Of a stretch of 64,000 bases of DNA, positions 11,660 to 24,329 are shown in pieces (position 1 is the first letter of the stretch; every line of letters starts with the position of its first letter). Origin of the DNA: Scalesia atractyloides (taxonomy: Eukaryota; Streptophyta; Magnoliopsida; Asterales; Asteraceae); NCBI GenBank assembly GCA_947069175.1, contig CAMTDV010000002.1:9961054-10025053 (forward strand), given 5' to 3'. Both the position numbers and the translations under genes were made by a program. The notes under the pieces are model-generated. The model was not told where the DNA came from. It was given only the letters and a program-made list of their open reading frames with translations, and did not search any database.

Positions 11660-12876
11660 AAATATGTTCTTCCTTGAGTGCTTCTAGTTGCGCGTCATGA
11701 ATCTGAGTGGTAAGATTCGTTTGAATTGTCATCTCTAGTGCTCGAACCCTTAAGGTTTTAACTCGCTCCTTGCGGTTCAAGGCATCTGCTACAATGTTTG
11801 TCTTGCCCGGATGGTATTTGATCTTAGAATCATAGTCGTTCAATAATTCAACCCTACATCATTGACGCGTATTTAATTCTTTCTTATTAAATATATGTTG
11901 AAGACTTTTGTGATCCATGAATATAGTACTTTGAGTACCATATGAGTAATGTTGCCATATCTTCAAAGCGAATACCACTGCGCCTAACTCAAGGTCATGC
12001 GTGGTGTAATTTTTCTCATGCACCTTTAGTTGGCGTGACGCATACGCGATGACTTTTTCTCATTGCATAAGCACGTAACCTAATCCTTGATGCGAAGCAT
12101 CACAGTATACCACGAAGTCATCGGTACCGTCAGGAAGTGAAAGAATCAGTGCAGTGCATAACTTATCCTTTAGAAGTTGAAACGCTTCTTCTTGTTTTTC
12201 TCCCCAATTGAACTTCTTGTCTTTTTGCGTGAGTGAGGTTAGCGGTTGAGCAAGTTTGCAAAAGTTCTTAATAAATGTCTGATAATAACCCGTTAAACCC
12301 AAAAATTGTCGAACCTCAGTTGGTGTCATGGGAGCTTCCAAATTCTTAATTGCTTAAGTCTTCGACGGGTCTACATGAATACCTTTTCTCGTTTAATACA
12401 TGCCCGAGAAATTGAAGTTCACGAATCCAAAACTCACATTTAGAAAACTTTGCGTATAGTTTCTCCTTCTATAGTAGCTCCAAAATGGTTCTCAAATGTT
12501 GCTCATGTTCGTTCTTCAACCATGAATATATTAATATATCATCAATAAATACAATCACGAAATTGTCTAGATACGGCTTGCACATGCGATTCATTAAATC
12601 CATAAATACTGCTGGTGCATTTAATAATCCAAAAGGCATAACAAGAAACTCGTAATGACCATAATGAGTCATAAAAGCCGTCTTTGGTATGCTTTCTTCT
12701 TGTATCCGCAACTGGTGATATCCAGACCTTAAGTCTATCTTGGAGTAGAAGATCGATCTTTGCAGCTGGTCAAACAAGTCATCAATTCTCGGTAGTGGGT
12801 ACCGATTCTTGTTGGTGAGCTTATTCAACTCTCGGTAATCTATACACATTCTGAATGTTCCGTCCTTTTTCTTCAC
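11660..12876 (-). pseudogene. Gypsy reverse transcriptase and RNase H remnant
   Basis: The RT frame (12876-12469) begins MKKKDGTFRMCIDYREL, keeps KIDLRSGYHQLR and the catalytic box as VFIDDILIYS, then breaks near 12469. The connection/RNase H part starts MTPTEVRQFLGLTGYY (12341) and keeps VVYCDASHQGLGYVL; a stop follows at about 12060, after which the sense continues (YASRQLKVHEKNY, THDLELGAVV, FMDHKSLQHIF) to NDYDSKIKYHPGKTNIVADAL at about 11840-11780. All hallmark residues of the DDE-like RNase H (D in CDASH, E in HDLEL, D in TDH/MDH) can still be read. Multiple stops make it non-functional. Confidence 0.9.
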
Positions 12877-13944
12877 AAATAAAACAAGAGCTCCCTAAGG
12901 TGAAAAACTTGGTCGAATGAATCCCTTATCCAACAACTCTTGAAATTGTGTGGATAACTCCTGCATCTCTAAAGGTGCTAGACGATATGGAGACTTGGCT
13001 ACGAGTACAGCTCCTGCTACCAAGTCGATGTGAAACTCGACTTGCCGTTGTGGTGGTAACCCAGGCAATTCCTTAGGGTAGACATCAAAGAATTCTTTAC
13101 AACGGGAGTATCTTCAAGCTTAGGCTCCTCGGCCTTCTTGTCAACCACGTGTGCTAGGAAGGCTATGCAACCCTTCCGTAAGCACGCTCTAGCTTTCATA
13201 CAATTAATAATCCGCAAGGGTGTGTCACGCTTCTCTCCACGAATAATAACGGTCTCCTAATTCGGTAGCGGTATACGAATAATTAATAATCCAAAAGGCA
13301 TAACAAGAAACTCGTAATGACCATAATGAGTCATAAAAGCCGTCTTTGGTATGCTTTCTTCTTGTATCCGCAACTGGTGATATCCAGACCTTAAGTCTAT
13401 CTTGGAGTAGAAGATCGATCCTTGCAGCTGGTCAAACAAGTCATCACTTCTCGGTAGTGGGTACCGATTCTTGTTGGTGAGCTTATTCAACTCTCGGTAA
13501 TCTATACACATTCTGAATGTTCCGTCCTTTTTCTTCACAAATAAAACAAGAGCTCCCTAAGGTGAAAAACTTGGTCAAATGAATTCCTTATCTAACAACT
13601 CTTAAAGTTGTGTGGATAACTCCTGCATCTCTAAAGGTGCTAGACGATATGGAGACTTGGCTACGAGTGCAGCTCCTGCTACCAAGTCGATGTGAAACTC
13701 GACTTGCCGTTGTGGTGGTAACCCAGGCAATTCCTTAGGGTAGACATCAGAGAATTCTTTACAACGGGAGTATCTTCAAGCTTAGGCTCCTCGGCCTTCT
13801 TGTCAACCACGTGTGCTAGGAAGGTTATGCAACCCTTCCGTAAGCACGCTCTAGCTTTCATACAATTAATAATCCGCAAGGGTGTGTCACGCTTCTCTCC
13901 ACGAATAATAACGGTCTCCTGATTCGGTAGCGGTATACGAATAA
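12621..13944 (-). repeat. Internal tandem duplication of 662 bp in gypsy pol
   Basis: Segment 12621-13282 is repeated as 13283-13944. Matching points such as 'caagtcgatgtg' sit at 13021 and 13683. The join at about 13280 fuses '...cgaataat' (protease linker) to 'taataatccaaaagg' (RT), with AATAAT-like short homology. About ten base differences are visible between the copies. On the minus strand this makes protease tail, linker, truncated RT (13538-13257), then linker again and the longer RT. I see no such arrangement in normal gypsy elements. Confidence 0.93.
13257..13538 (-). pseudogene. Truncated duplicate of gypsy RT N-terminal part
   Basis: Same start MKKKDGTFRMCIDYREL as the RT at 12876, continuing to MPFGLL, where it runs into linker sequence ending IRIPLPN because of the duplication join. 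It lacks the catalytic IDD box and could not polymerise. Confidence 0.88.
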
Positions 13945-14010
13945 TCTTCTCATGGCACACGACTTTGGCTTGGTTATCGGTTAGCCAATCCATTCCGATT
14001 ACCACGTCAA
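13545..14010 (-). pseudogene. Gypsy protease C-terminus and protease-RT linker
   Basis: Begins with MVIGMDWL, the conserved DVVIGMDWL-type motif that follows the aspartic protease in plant gypsy elements. It continues with KIIRIPLPN, then a linker containing CMKARACLRKGCITFLAHV. The linker is repeated at 13217-13017. The active-site DTGA of the protease should lie upstream (about 14100-14400), but I could not read it with confidence. Confidence 0.75.
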
Positions 14011-14539
14011 ACTACCCAACTGAACAGGTAAGAGATTGATGTTGAACTTTTGCTGACCCAGCTCCAAGGAACATCCTTTAATGTTCTCCTTCGACTCGAC
14101 TCATTTACCATTTGCCAACTCTATAGAATAGGGGACATCTAGCTTACTTGATTCTACGCCAAGTGTGTGTATACATATTAAGTTCTATAGAGATAAAACT
14201 AAAATCGGTACCGATATTAAATAGTATGTATGCGAAATATTGGTTAATAGGAAATGTATCGGTGACAGTTAATGATTCCACCTGACTCAACTTATTCCCC
14301 ATTAGCTAACTCGATAGAATAAGGTGTGTCAAACTTACATGACTCTAGTTCGAGTATATGCTTGACACCTAAAGACACTGGCTAAGCTCGACATTGGTAT
14401 ATAAAAAACAGAAATTGGGACATGATGATTGTAGAGTAGAACGCACTCATGATGACGTCGGAATTGCAGAGTATCCATAGTTCTAGTCACTCACACACTT
14501 GTTCACCAATTTGATTCATTCTTAAGACGTTCATGTTTG

Positions 14540-15655
14540 AAGTGACCTCTGTGCCACATTTAAACATGGTTGTTCTTTCTTGAGTATTACTTCATCACTA
14601 GTTTCTGCTTTGTGCTCAGTCTCACCACACTTCTACCCCGGGCACTTCTGTAGGTGCCCTCATGATGAAAGTTTCGCTCATCACATTTAGGATTTCGGTA
14701 AGTTACCAGCATACTTCTTGGTGCGGGCATCGCTTATGGCAGCAATTGCCTTCGTTTTGCTCATCGCGGGAGTTTCCTTATGTTTGTTACTCACTCTCGA
14801 ACCTTTCTTAAGGTGTGACAACTTTCGCTTCCCATCTCTAGTAGATTCCACATGTGTTTCCTTCCTCTCAACACCCTTCTTTGACAATTTCCCCTATTCT
14901 CACCGCATCCATCGTGAAACTAACTACGAGATTTACTGCTTGAGTGATCGAGGTAAGGTGGGATAGTGTAATCATGCTTCAGATCTCAAGGCCAAACCCC
15001 AAATGTAGTGCTCTATACGTTTGACTTCGGGTGTTACCTAGTATGGAACAGCCCTTGATAGATCATGAAAGTGTTGAGTGCAACCAACAACGTCGGCTTC
15101 AATCCTGGTCAAGCTCCAGAATTCTGTTTCCATCCTTTGGATTTCCAGTCAGCAAGCAATACTCTTCTCGCATAAGATCCTTAAGTTTTTCCCATGAAAA
15201 CCTCTTCGTTGTATCACTCCCTGAAGTTTGTACTTGGAGATTCCACTAAGTTAATGATGCATTCAACATGGGATTATTTGTTTACCTAATCATTTAGTTA
15301 GGAGTACATTTACTAGCATGGTTACCCAACTTTATTGTCTTTATTTAGTGGACATAACCTACCTCACCTCTCGTACCAACAAGGTATCACGGCTTACAGT
15401 CTTGAAAAGCCTTAGAATTAAAACCTTGTGCGATCTCTTCTTTAGATGTGGCACTGCCACCTTTTCCTGATCTATCGGAGCCGGGACTACTTGAACTGCC
15501 GGTACCATCAATACTACTACTAGTGTCATCTCAATTAAGCTCATGTCGTTCGATTTTGGCAACCTCATGTTGTTACATAAGAACTCTAGTTCGGCTTAAT
15601 ACGAAAGATGTTGGTTTACTTCCCTTTTTGGGAGTAGACCTTTTCGGCGCCATGT
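14540..15655 (-). pseudogene. Gypsy gag remnant
   Basis: Minus strand from an ATG at about 15651 (MAPKRSTPKKGSKPTS). The capsid part includes FSWEKLKDLMREEYCL near 15195 and, after frameshifts, a CTQHFHDLSRAVPY-like sense near 15080-15040. A basic tail (SKKGVERKE to RKLSHLKKGSRV) runs 14880-14800. Degenerate zinc-knuckle signals follow: PKCDERNFHHEG near 14690 and a GHFKHERLK-like piece near 14550. Gag forms the virus-like particle in intact elements. Stops and frameshifts occur throughout, so no product is expected. Confidence 0.72.
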
Positions 15656-17412
15656 TATTTTTGATACATAATATCAAGGAATCTAGACTTGTATTTGGAC
15701 AAATATAGTCTACCATGCGCCTAAGAGTTTAAGAATGCAATCGGTCATGGGAACCTCAAGATCGCATTATTCATACATGTTTGAAATAAAGATGACGTGA
15801 ATAGTCGCAACCTATATGCGTACTACCTCTTGCGTTTATTGGTCATAAGTCTAAGTGGAACAAGAAATAATTTGTCGATGAGGTGAACCAAACAGTCGTC
15901 TCCAACCCTACAGCATGTATTCCATACTCCATGTACCTCGATCGTCCAAGTAGAGAAAATCCTTCGCCACACTTGCCCATGTGGCGAATATAGTAATAAC
16001 GCTTGAGCTTCTCGAGTTCCAGTCTGATTGTTATAATTTCCATAAATGTAGAATAAAGTGCAATGAGGGAGTTGCAGCATGGCTCAAGCCATACCAACCC
16101 TTGGGACAAGACAAATGTGAAGCGACAGAGTTTATTTTAACCTGCTTTACTAAATAAGATAAGATGCCATAGACACCAAGGAGCCAACCCATCTACAAGA
16201 ATCCTAGAATGTTGAGGAAACCCTCCCTTGGTGGCTGTCCAGTTTTGTTTGTTTAGATGACTAATCTCAGTCGCCATCATGATATAGATTGAATGTTAGG
16301 TACCAACAAATACGTGTGGTCTTCGTGTTCTGTATGGTGTTATGGTAATCCCCTAGTTAGTTGTCTAAGAATGGAAAAAACAATTTTTAGTCTCAAGTAA
16401 CAGCTTAAGAATTTTAAACGAATAGTGATCATTAGCTTGACTCATCAAGTCCACCAGGATTCCCAAGCACTACAAGTCGTTATTACGTGGGCCCCGTAAT
16501 AATAAATTACCTTGCATGGTCACCCTAGCATTCTCCCATTCGAAGCAGACGATCGATCAAAAGGGTGGACACTACTGTCTACATACCTTCAACGTAGAAG
16601 GGACCTTCGTGATGGTCCATGTGCTAACGGCCGTTGTCATTACTCACGAAGTGGCACGACGTTAAACGAAGTAGAAATGGAGAAAATCCATAACAATAAC
16701 AACTAGAGGGCACCTTCAAGATGAGTACTTCATCTTCCTTATTTGGACAAGAATGTCATCAATCAGGATTAGGATTAGTATGAGCCACAGGGACCTCGTC
16801 CGACTAATAGAGTTGTTATCCAAGGCTGCCACCTCCGCCTCGTTGTCACTACCGAAGTCAGGCATCACCGCATCCACGGGAAAAAACAACCATCTTGTAT
16901 GGAATCGAGCTTAGGATCTCACTTTAAGAACAACGTCCGCCATAAGCTCCGCAATAGACGCAAGGTCAATAATCTCATCATGCGAGTCAAGAATAATAAT
17001 AGAATTCAAAGTCGAATGTATTTCGTTCTTGGTAAAATACTCCGTACAACACATATATAAATAACTATTTATATATAATTACATAATATCCCATCTACCA
17101 TTCTATCTTGTATAAGCTGAACTTGTAAACTGTTTATAATGCTTCGACTGATAATGTAATTTGTCTACAACAAATAGTCTATAAATGTAATGTGCCCATG
17201 ACACATAGTCTGATAATGTAATGTGTATATTTCTCATAGAATTCATCCATGAAAATGTCCTTGCTTGCTGTTTCGAAATGAGTTTGTGCTGTGGACTTTG
17301 CGAAATGTTTATGCAATAAAAATATCTTGTTCATGTAAAAATTGTTTTCATGAGAGGATCCTAGTGATTGAAGACTAGACTCGAGAAAGAATCCTGGTTC
17401 ACTACAATCGAA
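15656..17412 (-). mobile_element. Gypsy untranslated leader between primer site and gag
   Basis: About 1.75 kb between the primer-binding site and the gag start with no convincing coding frame. Its base composition is less AT-rich than flanking LTR and R sequence, like the rest of the gypsy internal region. Short open frames at 15823-16109 and 16512-16706 have no recognisable domain and are not conserved elsewhere in the window. Confidence 0.5.
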
Positions 17413-17424
17413 GCTCTGATACCA
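17413..17424 (-). other. Retrotransposon primer-binding site (initiator tRNA-Met type)
   Basis: Minus strand reads TGGTATCAGAGC, the standard complement of the plant initiator tRNA-Met 3' end, a few bases inside the LTR end GTGTGATA. It fixes the orientation of the element and the inner edge of its 5' LTR. Confidence 0.93.
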
Positions 17425-17427
17425 ATT

Positions 17428-18534
17428 TATCACACCCACTCATAGGCAGAAGTGCACAGTGTGATCTGATTGATTCTCATTGCATACAACATAAGTGAAC
17501 ATACTAAACGAATAAAAACAATCTCCAAATGCCATTTCCGATATTGTTTCAAAACACAACATAAGTTGAGTATATTGTTTATAAACCATGAAATGAAATT
17601 AAGTTGTCAAAAGGGTACATATCCAAAATGAAACTTTTAAAGTGATAAGGCTTTGACCCTTACATCACCGCAACGAGGCGATATATAAAGGCAAACCTTT
17701 CAGAAGTTGGCATGGAGACTTGATACTTGTTTTTCGTGACTGAAATTCCCTACATTGGTCCACTAATTACCTGAAATACATGTTAAGTTGAATATCAACA
17801 AAAGTTGGCGAGTTCATGTGTTTTAACTGTATGAGTTGAATCCATAAAATGTATGAAGTATTTGTGTTGAAACCCGGTATGTAATGCTTCAATGAAATTG
17901 TGATCATTAATGTTTTGCAAGGACATTAACATGTGTGATGACATAGGAAGCATCCAAACCTAGATGATTTTCATCGATTAACCTCGACTGAGACGACAAA
18001 TGCACTCTTCCATCTGGGTCCATAACCAAGAGTGGGGTTCGCCAACACTGAATTGCTTTCATCGATAACATTTGTACCGTGGTCTTAAACAAGATTAATG
18101 GTGCTTACGTCCACCCTGTTCGCACATGATCTAGTTATTTCATTCCCTAGCTTATCATACCATAGACATGTACTTCCCCCCGATAGTTGTAAAACAGTAA
18201 AACATTTAAGATGAAAAGAGGGACATGAACTCACTGAATTGCTTTCAGTGTTCTCTGTTTATCTCAAGTACTTCCCTTGGTTTGTATCACAACCTACAAA
18301 CGTGTTAGGTTTTGTTAGAAACTTCGGTCTTTGTAACGATTCATGTTCATGTTTCTTGTCTTAAGTATTTGTTAAGACTTGTTCATTGTTTTATTTCGCT
18401 TAGATGTATTTTCAATGTATGATGCCCACTGAGATGTGCATTTGGTGTATGACGTCAGCTTAGGTGTATTTCGGTGTATGATGTGAGCTAAAATGTATTT
18501 TCGGTGCATAATGTCAATATATATATTTCGTCAA

Positions 18535-18587
<53 letters not shown>

Positions 18588-21500
18588 GTATATATATATA
18601 TATATATAATATATCCTTGCATCTCAAGTGTTGCATGTACATACCTAGCCCGTTAGTCTCCATGCTTTGCACGAGTAAGATGTATATGTTTCATGCTTCT
18701 CATAGTCGGGTTCCACCCATTTGCCTCGACCATGCTATCGTCGGATATGATCCATATATAACTCCAAGTTCGATATATTAGTTAAAATATTATATTTTAA
18801 CTTGTATTATTTGTATGCACCATTTATATATCATTTGTAATTACTATGAGTTTGTTAAAAATAATCTATTTTTAACATGTCCTGATATATAATTATCCAT
18901 GTGCATGTGTTTACGGTATACATGACCAAATGTTATAAGTGTTAAGTAGAATACACATGCATCTTCCCAAGTATAGGTATACTTGTACTGTGAGTATTTG
19001 TATATTTAAAGTCGTATTCTCACGGATATATATAATACTTGTATAATGGTATTTTCACCAAGTGTTAGTGGTGTATGTTGACATGTATTTGTATGTATAG
19101 GAATACGCTTATTCTTGTATCTAATACCCACAATTTTGTATATTCTTAAAATGTATAATTTTAAGATACATCCCAATCAATATGTATATTATGCTTGGTA
19201 AATGTATGTATCCCAAAATAATATATATTCTTAAGATTAGTTCTAGAAAAATATATATATTTTTAGTTTCTATCAAAACAATATATTTTCAAGACTTTTA
19301 TGAAATATATATTTTTAGACACTTCAAAACAATATATTCTAGGTTTGACAAAATATGGTCTATGTTATATACTTGTGAAAATATATATATTTTATCACTT
19401 GTTCGATTTTGAAGATAATATTTACCAAGCTTCAATATTTTATATAGTTTTAGTCCAAAATCTTTATTTCGTCCGATTGTCCAATATGTCCAAATTTTTG
19501 TCTCCATAGGTATGGTTATGGATATTTATATATTTTTGTAATTCTTTGTTTGTCAAAGTTTATTGTATTTGTTTGCATGTATTATTTTCAAGACCCTAAT
19601 TTATATAATTAATTCAAACAATATACAGATAGCATATAATCCTTATGATCACTAAGTATATATTTTCGAAATATATATTTATATCCATTTTTATTTTTAG
19701 AAATACCATGACTTCTTGGACTTACGTTTTATACAAAAACATTGGGATTTTTATGCTTATGGCCTTCAAACAAGTTTACTTGTAAGAACTTTGTAAACAT
19801 ATATTATTCTAAGTGTTTAAATTTTATAAAAATTTTGCCATAGTTTCATCTAGATTTAGGAGGTTTCCCATCTTTTAAAACATGTGTTTAAGCTTCCAAA
19901 ACTCATCAATTTATTCCTAACGATTTTGACAAGTATAATATATGCATATAGATGCATTTTTCATGTTATGATGAACTTGAAAGTTTACCAAATCATGTAG
20001 TATTTTAACCTTGTGTTTAATATGTTCATTCATCTTTAAAAATGGGTTTAGTTTCTATTTACTAGCTTTGTTAAAAAAACATTTTTAACAACTTGTTCAC
20101 ATATTATCTTAAAAACATCACAAATCATTTTAACCACTTTTATTCAGTATCTTTAAAACGTTCATCAACACTTTCATCATTGATCTTGTAAGATCCATGT
20201 GTATACTTGTTAGAATTATCCTTCTAGCAAGTATACATATGATGGATATCATCCATAACATAAAATAAACAACTACATCTTCATTACAACTTCAAGATAT
20301 GTGTTATTTTCTTTAGATCAAGTTACTAGTTTATTATTCATCTTTTAAAGGTGATGCTTTTAGATGATATAACTTATATATTAACAATATACTAGTAACA
20401 AGGTATCAAATGAAAGATTAGGAGGCTCACTACTAGCTCTTGTGGCTAGGGAAGTGGCAAGATGAACAAGATGATGAAGAAGAAGCAAAGATGGTGGATA
20501 ATAGCTCCCTAGAGTGGTCCTTTAACTTCCAAGACTTGATCCTTCCTTAGTTATGCTTGAAACTCCTTTGATTATACTTGGATTAGCTTGCAAGTGGTTT
20601 GAAAATGGAGGTGAAGTGGTGGCTGTAGGTATGGAGGAATAAGGAGAAGTGAAGTTGTGAATTTTTGGTGAATATGATAATGTGTGGTTAAAGGGTGTAA
20701 GAGTTGTCTTCTTCTGCATGTTTCTTCCAACATATTAACCTCCATGCAAATAAAACTTTCTTCCAACATCAGGGGACAAGATTGTGGGTGGCTAGTGGGC
20801 CCCACATAACCGTCCAATGGCTATTTGGTTAGGATTTAACTTAGTTGATTTTTCTAGTTAGTGATTTAGTTAACTTTAGGTTATATTAAGTTAGGGTGTT
20901 TAGGGTTTTATTGTTTTTTGATGTATTTTGAGATATAAGGTGCCATACACTAGTTTAATATTGTTAACTAGTTTATATTTTATGGCTAGTTCGTGTTCGG
21001 TTGCTTAACAGATGCTAGATTCGTTAACGGGTCCTTAAACGGAGGTTTAAGCAACATGTAGGTATTTTAGGGATTTTAAAGCAAAACCATGTGTTTAGTG
21101 ATTTTAACTAGTTGTATGATGTTAAAATATTGTTAACTAGTTCATATGATGTGTTAGATTGTGTCCGGGTGTTCGTTTCGTTGTCGGTTCATTAAAACGT
21201 TAACTTTCAAGACTTGTATGATATGATATGTTTTGTGCCAAATTGATACTTTTAATATCTTTTAAGTAGTGTATGATGATTAACACTATTTCTGCATATT
21301 ACATAAGCTTGTGGATGTTGTATTTTGCTGAATTATGTTGAATTGTCGTTTAGTGTGTATTTCGGACAGTTTTCAGTGCATGTATTGTTTCCGGAAAGTG
21401 TTAGCATGAATATTTGTTTCCCCATGGGATTTAATATACAGTTTATGTTGGACTCCCATCTAAGTCCTAAATCTATTGTTTAGCTGAGTACTGAAGCTGT

Positions 21501-21717
21501 GCTGTCACAGCTAGTCTACTAGTTGTTCCAATGCATGTTTTAAGCTGTTTTTGAATTGTAAACACTAAAACAAATATTATGCATCTTGTAATGTACTCAG
21601 TAACTTTTCTAGGTGTATGCCATGTAATCATGCAGTTCAGGCGTTAAAAACACATAATTGTATACATAAATTACTGTCTAAATGTACGAAAATTACCCGG
21701 AATTGACAGTTGTCACA
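17428..21717 (-). mobile_element. Gypsy 5' LTR L2, about 4.29 kb
   Basis: Starts TGTGACAACTGTC at 21717 (minus strand) and ends GTGTGATA at 17428, where TGTGACA would be expected; a C-to-T change could explain the lost terminal CA. Positions 19282-21717 match window 1-2396. It contains a (TA)n tract at 18533-18615. The first bases beyond the outer end (AACCA at 21718) correspond to R1 position 4869, the empty insertion site. The second target duplicate was lost with the 3' LTR. Confidence 0.82.
18533..18615. repeat. (TA)n microsatellite within the gypsy LTR
   Basis: TA tract with two TATATGTA interruptions. Confidence 0.9.
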
Positions 21718-22308
21718 AACCAAACATCTTGTTTTAGTAACATCTTACTTTGAAAAGATAATTGACTAATGGCAATCGTTGTCATTCGTCCTTAATGTAA
21801 TTAATATCCACTAATCAATGAGACATGGATCAAATTCATTCATATATGGGGTTAATCAAGGAGGGCGCCATGATGTCTAATTATTACATATCATGTAAGA
21901 GTACAAAATCCCTTCTTGACTACAGTCAACTTCCACTAGACTTCAAAACAACTCCCCATCAAAGTCTTTATGACTAGCAGTTATAAAACAACGTCTAATT
22001 ATTATATATCATGTAAGAGTACAAAATCCCTTCTTGACTACAGTCAACTTCCACTAGACTTCAAAATAATTCCCCATCAAAGTCTCTATGACTGGCAGTT
22101 ATAAAACAATGGTTGACAACAATCAAAGAATAGTCCTTGGTAAATGAAAATTCTAGTATGTATCTCTGGTGAGAGGATACTAAATGAGTGTACTATTGTA
22201 AAAACATCTTATAACTAAGATCCATAAAAAGGATTTGAAGAGAGTTACATGCAAAGTATTCACAATGAAGTCTGTGAACTTGGAAGCCAACTACTAGATC
22301 CCAAATTG
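21718..22308. repeat. R2 resumed beyond the gypsy LTR, with a 118-bp tandem duplication
   Basis: Matches R1 4869-5345. It contains a tandem duplication absent from R1: units 21875-21992 and 21993-22110, both starting GTCTAATTATTA and ending in 'cagttataaaacaa'. R similarity stops at about 22308 ('attgagaata') and Q-unit sequence begins. Confidence 0.75.
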
Positions 22309-22950
22309 AGAATACGGTTATAAGAAGATTAACAAGAAAATTTGGACCTAACAAGGCAAATGCAAAAATGGACCTAGTTATCAGATCATGGCGTTTTGAT
22401 GAACACACTGACATGGTGACCGTTATATATGACAACGGGGAGCAGGGAGACTACATGCTTGAAAACATCATGACCAAATAGTGTCTTGGGTTCATGGAGG
22501 AGTTAACAACGTAACATGTTTGAACAGAGAAATGAACGAAAAATTGGCGTTGTTGCATGACGTGTTCAAATGGAGGCTTTAAACTCTTCAAGAACAAGAG
22601 GCCAATGAAAGTGAAAGTGTTGACTTGGATGTGAAATGGAAGAAGAATCCGAAGAAGAAGATGAGGGGAGTGATATATACTTCTCAGACAAAATCCCTTC
22701 TAACAAGGACTTTTAATTTTTTTTGTAATTTTTTCTGTGTTTGTTATTTACTTTTAAAATAATAAAATACTATATTTCTCCAATTAGTTATAAAACAACA
22801 AAATACCACAATTTCAAAACACCAAAAGTTAATTACCGCATTTTATCATCTTTATGTATAAATCAACATTTAAATACAAAACGCCAAACATACAAAGATG
22901 GGACGTGTTACAACCTTGACAGATAAAGCTGATCAAACAGTAACTGAAGC
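22309..22950 (+). pseudogene. Q-family gene remnant, copy Q1a
   Basis: From about 22316 the plus strand reads TVIRRLTRKFGPNKANAK and then RSWRFDEHTDMVTVIYDN before a stop at about 22483. A second frame then carries NREMNEKLALLHDVFKW and an acidic stretch. The sense ends in EESEEEDEG, YFSDKIP and a stop at about 22716, followed by a T-rich 3' region with AATAAAATAC. The same three blocks recur in the other Q copies (VIRRLKRKF, DEPS..VKVTYQDG, acidic tail with YISDVIPS). This copy is unbroken across the point where the others are frame-shifted. Family not recognised; no known domain claimed. Confidence 0.45.
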
Positions 22951-23059
22951 GATGGATACTTTATTACTAAAATTTATTAAAATAAAATCCAGCCTAAACT
23001 ACACGCCAAAAAACTCTTATATAAACAAACATCTCAGGAACTTCCATTGACCACACCCA

Positions 23060-23900
23060 AAAACAAACGCCATGTTTTCTAGGCAAACCATTCACTTTAA
23101 AACGTCAAAAAAGTTAAAACAACCCCAGATGGCAAACGTCGTTTCTTAGGTGAATGGATTCTTAGGTGAGGGGAATAACTCAATAAGATTTTGCTGAATG
23201 AGATGGACAAATCTTCAAGAAAAAGAGACTGATAACAGTGATATGTCATTTTGTGTGCTTTGTTCTTGAGGAAGGTTTGGATGAGAAGAAGAGACCTATG
23301 CAAGTGTAAATGCTTTGGACTCTATTATTAAATGATGAAGAGTGGGATGAGCATGAAGATGCTGGCCAAATATCATCCAAGCGAAAAACCCACTCACAAT
23401 CACACCCCAATAATAGCATCCACAAAAACGACATGGATCTATGTCTCCAACATCCACAAAACACTTCAACAGTCAACAACAAAAGATCACACAAAAAACA
23501 AAAACGCCATATTTTGTTGAATGATCAGCTTCGTCTAGAGTAGGGCATTTCAGCTGTGTAGGGAAATCGGCACCTATCTAAGGAATTCAAAGGTTCAGGG
23601 GAAAAAACTACAAGAAAAAAGAAACTGATGACAGTGAAGATTTGGATGAGAAATTGGATTAGCATTTTTTATTTTTTTCTTTTATATTTTTTTGTGTCAT
23701 TTTCAGTGGTTTGTTATCCAATTTTCAGCTAATAAAATACATTATTTCTCTAGTTACTTATAAAATGCTAAAATGCAACAAACGCAAAACACCAAAACTA
23801 TAAAAAATTCCTTTAATCATGTATTATTAAAAACTTCAAATAATTACTGAAATGTATAAAACAATGTGCAAGAGAATAGAACAAAAAAGTGTCTTACATA
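23060..23900 (+). pseudogene. Q-family remnant, copy Q1b (heavily decayed)
   Basis: Two acidic ends can be read: KEKETDNSDM near 23220 and KETDDSEDLDEKLD then stop near 23668. The latter is followed by a T-rich 3' region with 'taataaaatac' and 'tttctctagttacttataaaa', closely like the 3' region of Q1a (22710-22810). The segment 22855-22990 after Q1a matches 23930-24070 after Q1b, so the Q subunit is tandemly repeated here with a spacing of about 1.07 kb. Open frames at 23310-23543 are not conserved in other copies. Confidence 0.3.
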
Positions 23901-24329
23901 AGTTTAATTTTGTCATCTTTATCTATAAAACGACATTAAAATACAAAATGTCAAACTTAAAAGATAGGACGTGTTACAGCCTTAACACATAAAGCTGAAC
24001 AAATAATAACTACAAACAGTAACTTAAACAACGAAAACTTTATTACTAATATTTATTATATTAAAAACCAAACTATGGCAATTGAAATTTTGTATATTTT
24101 CAAAACCTTATAATTACCTGTCACATTATAGGTCTACATTCTACATCACACGGAAAGAGATACAAAAAATACACAAATAAAATTACTATTGTTTTTAGCG
24201 CCAAAAACATATATCTACCTCGCACCAAGAAAAGGTCATTATATAGGTAGAACAGGTAAACAAACTTAACACTCCACAAATCGTTTAAACACGCCACAAA
24301 TTGTTTAAAACGCCATACAACTTAAAAAA

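Larger units (their letters stand above)
10576..21717 (-). mobile_element. Ty3/gypsy retrotransposon, 3'-truncated, inserted in R2
   Basis: Minus-strand order: 5' LTR (21717-17428), primer-binding site complementary to initiator tRNA-Met (17424-17413), long leader, gag (about 15655-14540), protease tail, RT, RNase H, integrase. It ends abruptly at 10576 inside the integrase C-terminal region, so the end of pol, any chromodomain, the polypurine tract and the 3' LTR are missing. Stops and frameshifts occur in every domain, so it is inactive. Domain order RT-RNase H-integrase identifies gypsy (Metaviridae). The very long LTR and Met primer suggest a Tekay/Del-like chromovirus, but the diagnostic chromodomain is absent. 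A 662-bp internal duplication repeats part of protease linker plus RT. Confidence 0.88.

Noticed and set aside
19182..19509. Overlapping open frames on both strands in the gypsy LTR
   Set aside because: AT-rich sequence with no conserved sense; the matching stretch at 1-230 does not keep the frames.
1..21717. LTRs at 1-2396 and 17428-21717 as the 5' and 3' LTRs of one gypsy element
   Set aside because: They are in the same orientation but share the flank outside their outer ends, and the primer-binding site lies at the inner edge of the right one. They are both 5' LTRs of duplicated copies.
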